Source of the DNA: Phycisphaerales bacterium
Lineage (GTDB): Bacteria > Planctomycetota > Phycisphaerae > Phycisphaerales > UBA1924
DNA: 56,161 nt
Reading direction: 5' to 3'
NCBI GenBank assembly: GCA_029213305.1
Contig: JARGPA010000022.1
Coordinates: forward strand, 1-56,161
The position numbers were made by a program, and so were the translations under genes. A model generated the notes under the pieces. The model saw only the letters and a program-made list of their open reading frames with translations, did no database searches and was not told the origin of the DNA. This document shows positions 34,049 to 42,308 of this stretch, piece after piece. The stretch's first letter is position 1, and each line of letters opens with the position of its first letter.

Positions 34049-36351
34049 CAACGAGTACCCCCTGCTTGATTCAACTGAGTTGCGCTTGATCCATGAACGG
34101 TGTCCGCATGAACATTTGTAGTAAAGAGTTTTGCAAGAATGAACTCAAGAATCGCGATGATCCCCGCTGCAAGCAACATCCACAATGCAAACGAAACTCC
34201 GCCCGCTGAATGATCCAAAGCAGATCTGCTCGAATTCTGAGCTGATTCATCCCCGTCCATGCCCTGCTCGACCCATTCAACTGTTTCTACATCAATGCTT
34301 CCGATGAGAAGCTCGATGAGTTCCTCATTATTCGAGATTGTCGTTGTTGAACTCTTTGAATCTGGATGGATCACAACAAACCCGCGAGTAGTACCTTGCG
34401 AATCGTACTGTGCGATCACACCCGCACGAGTCATCTCGTCCCCGCTCGACGAAAGAGTTGGGTCTTCATGATCAAGATGTAATCGTTTCTCAGAAACTAC
34501 CCATGCTTGGGATGGGACGCGATCGCCCGCGATAATCGAAGGCATCATCGAACCTCGTCCGACTCCTTGTCTGAGGATTTCTTGCATCATCGGAACAAAC
34601 ATGGGTCTCGCAGGGAGATTTGTCCAATCCAAATCAAATGCGAATCCAAAGACAACAACAAAACCTCGTCGGCCGCCCAGTTCAAGATTCCTCGGCTGGA
34701 ACTCAAGAGCAAGCACCGATCCGTCATCAAGCGTCAAAATCGGTAACCTTCCATCCTCAACCACTTCTTGTCCGTTTTCCGAATCTGAACTGATCACCTG
34801 ACTCGAAAACTGTACCGCTTGTGTCACACGCACTGAACGACTCAAGGACGCGTACTCACCTGACAACGAACCCAACAAGTTTGTTGATCCATCGGGCAAA
34901 CTGGTATCCAGCGACATCGGGTTCTCAAAGTCTCGCTTAAACGATCCGTCAAAGATATTGTCAGTAGTTGCGCCTGACATAAGCTGTTCAACTCGATCAA
35001 GCCAATCAATCGATCCTCCATCGCGATCAGGAGTAATCATGACAAGCGATCCCCCTTCATGAAGAGACGCAATGCGTTCCCATGCCGCATCATCAAGTTG
35101 CCCAGGACTCAACACAACCAACGCATCGAGATCACCCGATATCGAACTCGCAGCGCGAGACGCGTCAATATCGAGGATTGAAACACCAAAAGATTCATCA
35201 GGCGCTAATGCTGCTCTTACCCATCTCGATGATGCAATCGATCCTGCTCTCGAACTTCGACTCTCCCCCAAAGTGTTCACCTGATCGATGACACCAACCC
35301 GGATTACTCTGCGAGTTGAAACAGGAACAACAACCTCATTGTCGCGCAAGTTTGCATCATCATCAATTAAAACCCGTAAGAGTGATGTACGTGCACCGAT
35401 TGGTTCTATGGAATCCGGATTGATCGCGACAATCACAGTTGCTTGAGTCTGACCGATTTCCCAACGGATTCGCCGATCTCCGATGAGTTTACTCTTTTGA
35501 TCAAATACCTGAATCGAACTTGTTGCCCGTTCTGACTGGTCTTGCAAATCAGATTCAATCCCCGAACGGATCAAGTTCACCTGTACACCCATCGGAAGGG
35601 ACACTCCAGAATGAGTAACGAGTGAACGATTGACATTCACAGATTCAATCCCGATATTCCCAACCTCTTCTTGTGCAGGCTGCATCGCAAACACTCGATC
35701 AAAACGAGCGCGTGATTCGGGTTCTAAATCCATCAAGCTCGTGCCTCGTCCAGAAGCTGCAATCACCAACACATGTCGAGTCGTTAGAGATGGATCATTC
35801 TCCATCTGCTGTGCGAGAACGAGTGATTGTTGTAAATCAAACCCAGAATCAATCGGATCGAGTGTTTCAATAATTGAACGAACCGATCCAAAGTCCGTCG
35901 TCTCAGGGACAACGAGCCCCTTTGCAGGGCGCCCCGCAGAGATGAGCATCACCCGATCGCCGCGAGATTGCTCAAGCTCCTCGATCATCTGCATCGCGAA
36001 TCTTTTATTCTTTTCGATTTCCATTTCATCGCCGTAGACCAACGCTGAACCGATAGATTGATCAATCACAATGACCATCGTTGTCGGGATTGATCTCTGC
36101 AATCCAGACCCAAGCATCAACGATCCAACACCCATCGCGATCAATGCAATCAGAATGCATCTCAGGAATAACAAGATCAGTTGCTCAATTGTGAGGATCC
36201 GACGTCGTTTTTTATACGCCTGCTCCAAAAAACGCATTGCTCCCCATGGAATGGGTCGCCGCTTGCGTTTGAGTAGGTGCAAAATAATCGGGATCGAGAC
36301 ACAAGCGATACCAAAGGCAAACAGAGCAGGATGGAGTAATGTAAAGGGCAT
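34048..36351 (-). CDS. BatA-like membrane protein with vWA domain
   Basis: 767 residues. The N-terminus is the BatA (aerotolerance) membrane region: FTLLHPALFAFGIACVSIPI, HLLKRKRRPIPWGAMRFLE. A second membrane segment (LILLFLRCILIALIAMGVGS) follows. A vWA-like domain starts at TTMVIVIDQSIGSALVYGDE, where the metal site (DxSxS) is degenerate (DQSIGS). A large extracytoplasmic part and a last membrane segment (GGVSFALWMLLAAGIIAILE) follow. In other bacteria BatA proteins work with a MoxR ATPase and a DUF58 protein to fold or control envelope proteins. The DUF58 gene is immediately upstream, but MoxR is not in this operon. Confidence 0.85.
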   Translation of the reverse strand: MPFTLLHPALFAFGIACVSIPIILHLLKRKRRPIPWGAMRFLEQAYKKRRRILTIEQLILLFLRCILIALIAMGVGSLMLGSGLQRSIPTTMVIVIDQSIGSALVYGDEMEIEKNKRFAMQMIEELEQSRGDRVMLISAGRPAKGLVVPETTDFGSVRSIIETLDPIDSGFDLQQSLVLAQQMENDPSLTTRHVLVIAASGRGTSLMDLEPESRARFDRVFAMQPAQEEVGNIGIESVNVNRSLVTHSGVSLPMGVQVNLIRSGIESDLQDQSERATSSIQVFDQKSKLIGDRRIRWEIGQTQATVIVAINPDSIEPIGARTSLLRVLIDDDANLRDNEVVVPVSTRRVIRVGVIDQVNTLGESRSSRAGSIASSRWVRAALAPDESFGVSILDIDASRAASSISGDLDALVVLSPGQLDDAAWERIASLHEGGSLVMITPDRDGGSIDWLDRVEQLMSGATTDNIFDGSFKRDFENPMSLDTSLPDGSTNLLGSLSGEYASLSRSVRVTQAVQFSSQVISSDSENGQEVVEDGRLPILTLDDGSVLALEFQPRNLELGGRRGFVVVFGFAFDLDWTNLPARPMFVPMMQEILRQGVGRGSMMPSIIAGDRVPSQAWVVSEKRLHLDHEDPTLSSSGDEMTRAGVIAQYDSQGTTRGFVVIHPDSKSSTTTISNNEELIELLIGSIDVETVEWVEQGMDGDESAQNSSRSALDHSAGGVSFALWMLLAAGIIAILEFILAKLFTTNVHADTVHGSSATQLNQAGGTR

Positions 36352-36369
36352 GAATAATCAGATATCAAC

Positions 36370-37371
36370 CTAACGAGCAGTCCTCATAGATGATGCAGCA
36401 TTTCGCCTCGCAACAAACTTTGCAAGTGTGGGCCCCAACCACTCATGGGTCGAGACAACCTGATGATCAAACCCAAATGATCGAGCATGCTTGGATACCA
36501 ACTCAATATGCTCATTGATCGCTTCGAGATATTCTTTTTTCAACGATCGAGGATCAATCCGTATCGTTGGTTCATGCTCCATACCGACAAACGCCGCGGG
36601 ATCGTCGAACTCAAAGCTAGTTTCTGCTTTGTCAAGTACCTGGAGTGCAATCAGATCGTGCCCGCGATGCTTTGCTTTCGCAAACGCTGAACGAATATTC
36701 TCAGGATCATCAAAGAAATCACTCACAATCACAAACAAACAACGATTCGTGATCTTCGCTAAAATCTGATCCATCGTTCGCACAATATCCGTAGGCTGAT
36801 CAATCGGTTCCGTTGCAAGCGCATCTACGATTTGCTTCCAAGTCGACTTTCGTGCTGATCGAGCAACCATCGTCCCGAGCTCTTCGCCATACACCCCAAG
36901 CCCAACCCGATCACCCTGATGAATCGTGATATATGCAAGCGCCGCAGCCGTCGCCGTCGCATGATCAAACTTGGACCAGTTCGGGCGCCCGTCTGGCGCT
37001 GTCTCGCTCGCAGATCCAGATGCGTCAGAGAACAATCTCGATCCAAACTTCATCGAACCCGATGAATCCACCAAGATAACCAGATCAAGCGTCGTCTCTT
37101 GCTGATACTGCTTAACCATCAACTTGTCAGTGCGTGCATAGACCTTCCAATCCAAATGTCGGATGTCATCTCCTGCAACATACTGACGATGTTGAGCAAA
37201 CTCAACCGATACCCCCGCGTAGGGTGATCGATGCTGTCCCGCCATGACCCCTTCGACGATCATCTTCGCTCGAAGCTCCATCGAAGAGAGCCGCGCAAGC
37301 GTCTGAGGATGCAAATACATATGCGGATCAATCTTCGCGTTGTTCTCAGATTGATCCGGAGTAGATGACAT
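36370..37371 (-). CDS. DUF58 domain protein
   Basis: 333 residues, cytoplasmic. The DUF58 block is clear at about 55-100: SPYAGVSVEFAQHRQYVAGD, DIRHLDWKVYARTDKL. It is followed by the vWA-like fold: DLVILVDSSGSMKFGSRLFS with an intact DSSGSM metal site, and IVSDFFDDPENI. The start at this ATG follows the family length; an upstream ATG 23 codons earlier adds an unconserved tail. First gene of the seven-gene operon, divergent from pfkA. Partners elsewhere are BatA and MoxR. Confidence 0.88.
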   Translation of the reverse strand: MSSTPDQSENNAKIDPHMYLHPQTLARLSSMELRAKMIVEGVMAGQHRSPYAGVSVEFAQHRQYVAGDDIRHLDWKVYARTDKLMVKQYQQETTLDLVILVDSSGSMKFGSRLFSDASGSASETAPDGRPNWSKFDHATATAAALAYITIHQGDRVGLGVYGEELGTMVARSARKSTWKQIVDALATEPIDQPTDIVRTMDQILAKITNRCLFVIVSDFFDDPENIRSAFAKAKHRGHDLIALQVLDKAETSFEFDDPAAFVGMEHEPTIRIDPRSLKKEYLEAINEHIELVSKHARSFGFDHQVVSTHEWLGPTLAKFVARRNAASSMRTAR

Positions 37372-37493
37372 CTCTGAATTGTACCGGATAGAACCATCGA
37401 GGCTGCCGAAATCTGCCGCCACTTCGCCACAATATCTCATTCTTGAGAGATCATTTCAAGAGAGAACAGGTTGATTGAACCGATCATCTTCCA

Positions 37494-38615
37494 ATGGCAA
37501 CAATCAACGATCGAGTTCCCGTATCAAACGTCAAAAGAATCGCTGTCCTCACTGGGGGGGGGGACTGCCCAGGACTCAACGCCGTCATCCGCGCCGTCGT
37601 CAAAGACGCAATCAACTGCGGCATCGAAGTCTTCGGGATCGAAGACGGATTCCTCGGGCTAATCGAGGATCGGATCAGACCCCTCAATATCGACGATGTA
37701 TCCAACATCCTCACAATGGGTGGGACAATCCTCGGATCGAACAATCGATCAAACCCACAGAAATACCCAATGGGTAAGGATGAAAACGGGGACATCATCT
37801 ATAAGGATCTCACGGATGTCTGTGTTACGCACCTGCAGATCCGAAAAATCGAAGCCCTCATCGTCATCGGAGGCGACGGCACCATGTCCGTCGCAAAACC
37901 AATTACCGATAAAGGATTCAACTGCATCGGGGTCCCAAAGACAATCGACAACGATCTTCACGGCACAGACATCACCTTCGGATTCCAAACCGCTGTCCAT
38001 GTCGCAACCGAAGCGCTCGATCGGGTCCACTCAACCGCTGCAAGCCATCATCGAGTCATGGTTGTCGAACTCATGGGACGAAACGCAGGATGGATCACTC
38101 TTCACGCAGGACTCGCAAGCGGCGCCGATGTTGTTCTTATCCCAGAAATCGAGTTCGATCTCGACAAGATCGCAGAATACTGTCTCTGGAGATCACAACG
38201 AGGTAAAAGGTTCACCATCATCGCAGTCTCCGAAGGCGCCCGTCCAAAAGGAGGCGAACAAATCGTTGATCGGGTTGTCGAGAAATCTCCAGACCCAATC
38301 CGACTCGGAGGTGTCGCAAAGTGGCTCGCCACCGAGCTCGAAGAGAAAACCGAAATCGAGTCACGATATGTCGTCCTTGGACACACCCAACGCGGCGGAA
38401 CCCCAGTCGCAGGAGATCGTGTCCTCGCAACACAGTTCGGACATCACGCGATGCAACTCCTGAAAATGGGAAAAACCAACCGACTCGTTGTCATGCAAGG
38501 GGGAGTTTTGGGAGATGTGGACATCCAATCCGCCGCTGACAAACAGCGCCTTGTTCCGAAGAACCACCCATTGATCGCCGCCGCGAGAAGTGTTTATACA
38601 TGCTTCGGGGATTGA
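37494..38615 (+). CDS. pfkA: 6-phosphofructokinase
   Basis: Phosphorylates fructose 6-phosphate to the 1,6-bisphosphate in glycolysis. The phosphate-donor loop is TGGGDCPGLNA at residues 20-30, with GGDGT at about 126-130 and PKTIDND with Lys149. Gly in GGDGT points to ATP as donor, whereas pyrophosphate enzymes have Asp there, and the Lys in PKTIDND is found in pyrophosphate and group III enzymes. The mixture fits a group III ATP enzyme (inference). MGRNAGWITLHAGLASGAD and GHTQRGGTPVAGDRV match the sugar-binding blocks. The loop is encoded by ten consecutive G. Confidence 0.93.
   Translation: MATINDRVPVSNVKRIAVLTGGGDCPGLNAVIRAVVKDAINCGIEVFGIEDGFLGLIEDRIRPLNIDDVSNILTMGGTILGSNNRSNPQKYPMGKDENGDIIYKDLTDVCVTHLQIRKIEALIVIGGDGTMSVAKPITDKGFNCIGVPKTIDNDLHGTDITFGFQTAVHVATEALDRVHSTAASHHRVMVVELMGRNAGWITLHAGLASGADVVLIPEIEFDLDKIAEYCLWRSQRGKRFTIIAVSEGARPKGGEQIVDRVVEKSPDPIRLGGVAKWLATELEEKTEIESRYVVLGHTQRGGTPVAGDRVLATQFGHHAMQLLKMGKTNRLVVMQGGVLGDVDIQSAADKQRLVPKNHPLIAAARSVYTCFGD
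37554..37563 (+). repeat. Run of ten G in the pfkA catalytic loop
   Basis: Ten consecutive G encode Gly21-Gly22-Gly23 and the first base of Asp24. All three glycines use GGG. A homopolymer of this length is a slippage site for replication, transcription or sequencing. Confidence 0.9.
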
Positions 38616-38658
38616 AAATCAGAGGTTCGATTTCCCAACCACTTCCCGGAGGTTTCAA

Positions 38659-38880
38659 ATGCGATCAACAGGCATCTCATATCTACTTTGGTTCTTATGT
38701 TTTATCGGATTCTTTGGTATCCATCGTTTCTACAACGGACGATGGATCACAGGTATCATCTGGTTCCTCACTGGAGGGTGCTTCTTGATCGGACAGTTAG
38801 TCGATCTATTCCTGATCCCAGTAATGACAGAACGAGCAAACTTTAAAGCTCGCGCAGAGTTAATCAGAGCAGGGTATTAA
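38659..38880 (+). CDS. TM2 domain-containing membrane protein
   Basis: 73 residues, two membrane segments with a short loop. It matches the TM2 domain: SYLLWFLCFIGFFGIHRFYN, GRWITGIIWFLTGG, then a conserved polar tail (LVDLFLIPVMTERAN). The GIHRFY motif is typical. A perfect GGAGG lies seven bases before the ATG, which decides this start over longer ones. It ends on TTAA shared with the stop of the convergent gene. Function is unknown. Confidence 0.88.
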   Translation: MRSTGISYLLWFLCFIGFFGIHRFYNGRWITGIIWFLTGGCFLIGQLVDLFLIPVMTERANFKARAELIRAGY

Positions 38881-41069
38881 GGACAACCCGCGCTGTATGC
38901 GCTCAAGAACGCAGTAACATCAAAGAAGTTGTATCGTCCATCTTTATTGATATCTGTGATCGGGCTCATCGCATTGAACCAACTAAGAAACGCAGACACA
39001 TCTCGGAAGTTGAGCTCGCCGTCACCATCCATGTCTGCAACACATGGATTACAGTTCGTGTCTGTATTGATCGTTAGAATGCTGTACTGAGAAATGAGTG
39101 TGATTGCATTGTTCAATGCGATAATGTTCTGCAGATCAAAGTCGATATACTGCGATCCAACCAGTTCCGGGTTTTGCGGCTCACCAACATCAAACAAGTA
39201 TACCTGATTCTCCCAGGTGTACCAATGAGCATACCCATCAAGAACCTCAAGCATCCCATCTTCTAAAACAAGATCAGCTTCCCCATAACTGTCCAAATCA
39301 TCTAAAGATGATATGAATAGATTTGAATCCGAATAGTTGATTCCATAAAGCACGCCGTCGTCAATCTGAATGTGTTCAAAGATTGTCGGAGTGACATGAT
39401 CAGTGCGCAACGGACGAAACGGATCGGATAGATCAATCTCCGACACGACGAAAGATGAAGCATCATCGATCTCTATTTCATGGCTAATAAAGATCCGATC
39501 ATCTGCGAAGGTAGAGCTATAAACATCCGTATGTGATACTTGGTAGAATGCGAGAAAATCAATCTGTTCGATATTGTTGATGTCAAAGATCGCATAACTT
39601 GACCGATCAACTTGCAGCCACAATGTCTCATTGTGAATTTCGATATCAACAATGTCCTTAAAAATTTCATAAGTCAAAATCCGCTTGGGCTGTGTCGGTG
39701 TTGAAAAGTCAACCAACTCCAAACCAAACGATTCTCTGACAATGTACGCAATCTCATTGTGAACTACAATATCTGTGATCGATTCCATCTCGGAGTAATA
39801 CTCCGAGACAATCACAGGTGATTCAGGATCAGTCATGTCGAGCGCCATGACCCCTTGCATGTCCGGGTCAATAAAGTGTTTGCGATATACCGGGATGAGT
39901 AACAAGTTGTTCTCATATCCAACATTATTCGAGCCAAGAATCTCAAATATATAATCTGGAATTTGGTTCACATTCCACATGTCCGAGTATGGGACAATCG
40001 TGTTCGCGTCCACCATGTTCAAAACACTAAAGCCTGGTTCTCCGCCTGCAACAACCGCGACACCAGAGTCCATCACCGCGAGTTCATACGAGTAAGGCCC
40101 TATAGAAGCCAGCTGCCCTGTAAGTACGGGTTTGGCTGGGTCCGCGAGTGAAAACCGAAACACATTTCCATACTCAGAAAGAACAGTCAGAAAACCGCCA
40201 TCCAGATGTAAATCACCTCGCGTACTTCGATGGAGATCGCCCGCTAATTCGTAGATATACGACTTACTAAGTTCAATCAGCTCGTTCTCCCCGGACTGAA
40301 TATCGAACACCTGCATCCATAAACGCCCATAAAGAACAAGGATTCCATCATCAACTGCAATTCGAGCAAAGCTGAGAACATCATAATCAAATGTCATAAT
40401 CTCTTCAAAGTTGGCAGGGTCACTGATGTCGAGAATGATGAGCTGCTCAGAGTTCAACGATACATACGCTTTGGAATCGTTTAATGCAATATCTCGTACG
40501 AAACTTGGAAACAAATAAGTATCCATCGTTGTTGGATTTGTTGGGTCGCTTAGATCAACCGCGATCAATCCGTCGGATCTATCAATGAGAAATGCTGTCT
40601 GCCCCTGAATCAGAATATCAGAAACTTCATCTGTTGTGTCGAGTGTACTGATTTCATGCATTGCACTCGGGTCTGAAACATCAAAGATCGCAATACCCGA
40701 AGATTGAAGATTCATAATCAGAAGACCAGAACCAACTTCTGCTTCATCAGTAAAGTCAACTGCAATCGTTTGTAACAAAGTTGGATTCTCAGTGTTTGAC
40801 AAATCAACTGAGTTGAGCGTTGGTTGATCAAGCAACTCATCCCAATGAAGCGCAAACACAACATCCCCAGCGCGATCAATACTGTATGTATATCCTTCAG
40901 GGAATGAAAACTGACCGAGGGAACCTTCAATACTGCACGTGAGCCCACCGGTGCTATCTTGTCCTCGGACGTCGTAAGCCATCGTTCCGAGCAATCCCAA
41001 GCAACAAAGCCTTATAAAGCCTAAAGCAAATCCTCGCCCAAACCCTCGGCAACAATATTGAACAATCAT
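38877..41069 (-). CDS. LVIVD-repeat beta-propeller protein with GC-type dockerin
   Basis: 730 residues, exported: a hydrophobic N-terminus (GFIRLCCLGLLGTMAYDVRG) is probably a signal peptide. Residues about 60-660 are LVIVD-type repeats (GIAIFDVSDPSAMHEIS, GLIAVDLSDPTNPTTMD, QLIILDISDPANFEEIM and others), forming one or two propellers. The tail has two dockerin repeats (DMDGDGELNFRDV, DINKDGRYNFFDV) opened by CNPC and closed by AGCP. No enzymatic motif is seen; the propeller suggests protein or carbohydrate binding at the cell surface. Confidence 0.85.
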   Translation of the reverse strand: MIVQYCCRGFGRGFALGFIRLCCLGLLGTMAYDVRGQDSTGGLTCSIEGSLGQFSFPEGYTYSIDRAGDVVFALHWDELLDQPTLNSVDLSNTENPTLLQTIAVDFTDEAEVGSGLLIMNLQSSGIAIFDVSDPSAMHEISTLDTTDEVSDILIQGQTAFLIDRSDGLIAVDLSDPTNPTTMDTYLFPSFVRDIALNDSKAYVSLNSEQLIILDISDPANFEEIMTFDYDVLSFARIAVDDGILVLYGRLWMQVFDIQSGENELIELSKSYIYELAGDLHRSTRGDLHLDGGFLTVLSEYGNVFRFSLADPAKPVLTGQLASIGPYSYELAVMDSGVAVVAGGEPGFSVLNMVDANTIVPYSDMWNVNQIPDYIFEILGSNNVGYENNLLLIPVYRKHFIDPDMQGVMALDMTDPESPVIVSEYYSEMESITDIVVHNEIAYIVRESFGLELVDFSTPTQPKRILTYEIFKDIVDIEIHNETLWLQVDRSSYAIFDINNIEQIDFLAFYQVSHTDVYSSTFADDRIFISHEIEIDDASSFVVSEIDLSDPFRPLRTDHVTPTIFEHIQIDDGVLYGINYSDSNLFISSLDDLDSYGEADLVLEDGMLEVLDGYAHWYTWENQVYLFDVGEPQNPELVGSQYIDFDLQNIIALNNAITLISQYSILTINTDTNCNPCVADMDGDGELNFRDVSAFLSWFNAMSPITDINKDGRYNFFDVTAFLSAYSAGCP

Positions 41070-41307
41070 GATGTGCCTTGTTGTGCAAAGCCCTCAAGCA
41101 TGCATCGACACTATCGAGCACACGAGAACCCCAGTCATCGTGATCATTAATACGCATAGGGTTTCGTTCTGGTTCCAATGTTGTTTATTCAATATATTAC
41201 ATAAAAAACGAATAACTAACTATAACAATAATGCGAATCTGAAATGCTCAGAATTGGATCACGATTCGTAAAAACTGTGCCCACGATATTCATTTGCAAC
41301 GAACGTC

Positions 41308-42177
41308 TTAAAGACATCCTGTGCCGAAAGCATTCAAGAATGCAGAGACATCAAAGAAGTTAAACGCGCCATCATTAGTCAGATCTGCAATCGGGTCTTC
41401 TTTAGAAAATGCGTTCAGGAAAGCCGACACATCGAAGAAGTTCAGCACTCCGTCGTCAGTAAAATCCGCCGGACAAGGGTTCTGAGATTCAATACTCCAA
41501 GATGTTGAGAGTGATCCCCCAATCAGACTCCTGTCGAGTTGCCCAATCCCACTGTGTGTAAGCCGAATTCGTAAACGGTAACTCCCAGAGTTACTTGTTA
41601 ATGGTACTTGAATATTAATCTGCTCTGAATCAAACTCAGTGTCAAAAATTTGTTGTTCAAAGAATGAACCAGTGAATCCGCCTCCAACTACAAATTCTGA
41701 AGACATTTGTATAACCGCGTGAAACTGGATCGGTGACGGCCCCGGATTCGTAAGCAATCCAGTGAGATTGAGCACTCCGTCAGAAGGGATTATAAATTCG
41801 TATTCAAAGATCCCATGAAGTGTGTGACCATACTGTTGAGCTTGGATCTCTCCAGATCCAATATTCCCTTCGTAGCTCATTGTGCTATCGAACTCACCGT
41901 GCTGTTCATCAATAAACTCTGCGGATGTTTGGACCGTGCCAGTGTAGAAACCTTGCGAAGAGTTAATTATAGATGTTGCGCTGATCAGACCGAGCGGATC
42001 AATCGTGCCCAACTGGTCATCAATCTGAATGGTATCATCGCTCTGATCGACAACGGTAAGATAGATAAATGACGACGACTCGATACTTGATCTAACAGGA
42101 GTTGCTTGTGCATTCGCAACTGTTGAACTGATCCCAAAGACTACTCCTATGAGACTGATTATTCGTGTGTATTTCAT
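41308..42177 (-). CDS. Secreted protein with GC-type dockerin
   Basis: 289 residues from an ATG with signal peptide (YTRIISLIGVVFGISSTVAN, cleaved near AQA). GAGGG precedes it. The middle 180 residues are beta-strand rich with Gly/Ser turns (SSFIYLTVVDQSDDTIQID and on); I recognise no family. The tail is two dockerin repeats (DFTDDG, DLTNDG, each followed by NFFDVSAFL) opened by CP and closed by GCL. A longer start 40 codons upstream is rejected because it buries the signal peptide. Confidence 0.82.
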   Translation of the reverse strand: MKYTRIISLIGVVFGISSTVANAQATPVRSSIESSSFIYLTVVDQSDDTIQIDDQLGTIDPLGLISATSIINSSQGFYTGTVQTSAEFIDEQHGEFDSTMSYEGNIGSGEIQAQQYGHTLHGIFEYEFIIPSDGVLNLTGLLTNPGPSPIQFHAVIQMSSEFVVGGGFTGSFFEQQIFDTEFDSEQINIQVPLTSNSGSYRLRIRLTHSGIGQLDRSLIGGSLSTSWSIESQNPCPADFTDDGVLNFFDVSAFLNAFSKEDPIADLTNDGAFNFFDVSAFLNAFGTGCL

Positions 42178-42308
42178 GCGTCGATATCCCTCTTGTGCAG
42201 AATCCCTCATCGCCTTACGAGCTGCAAGGCTTTCACTTAGCATATCAGAAACTTGGTTTAAATAATTTGTAGATGATGTAGGTTCATCTAAATTCATGTC
42301 GCAAGCAA

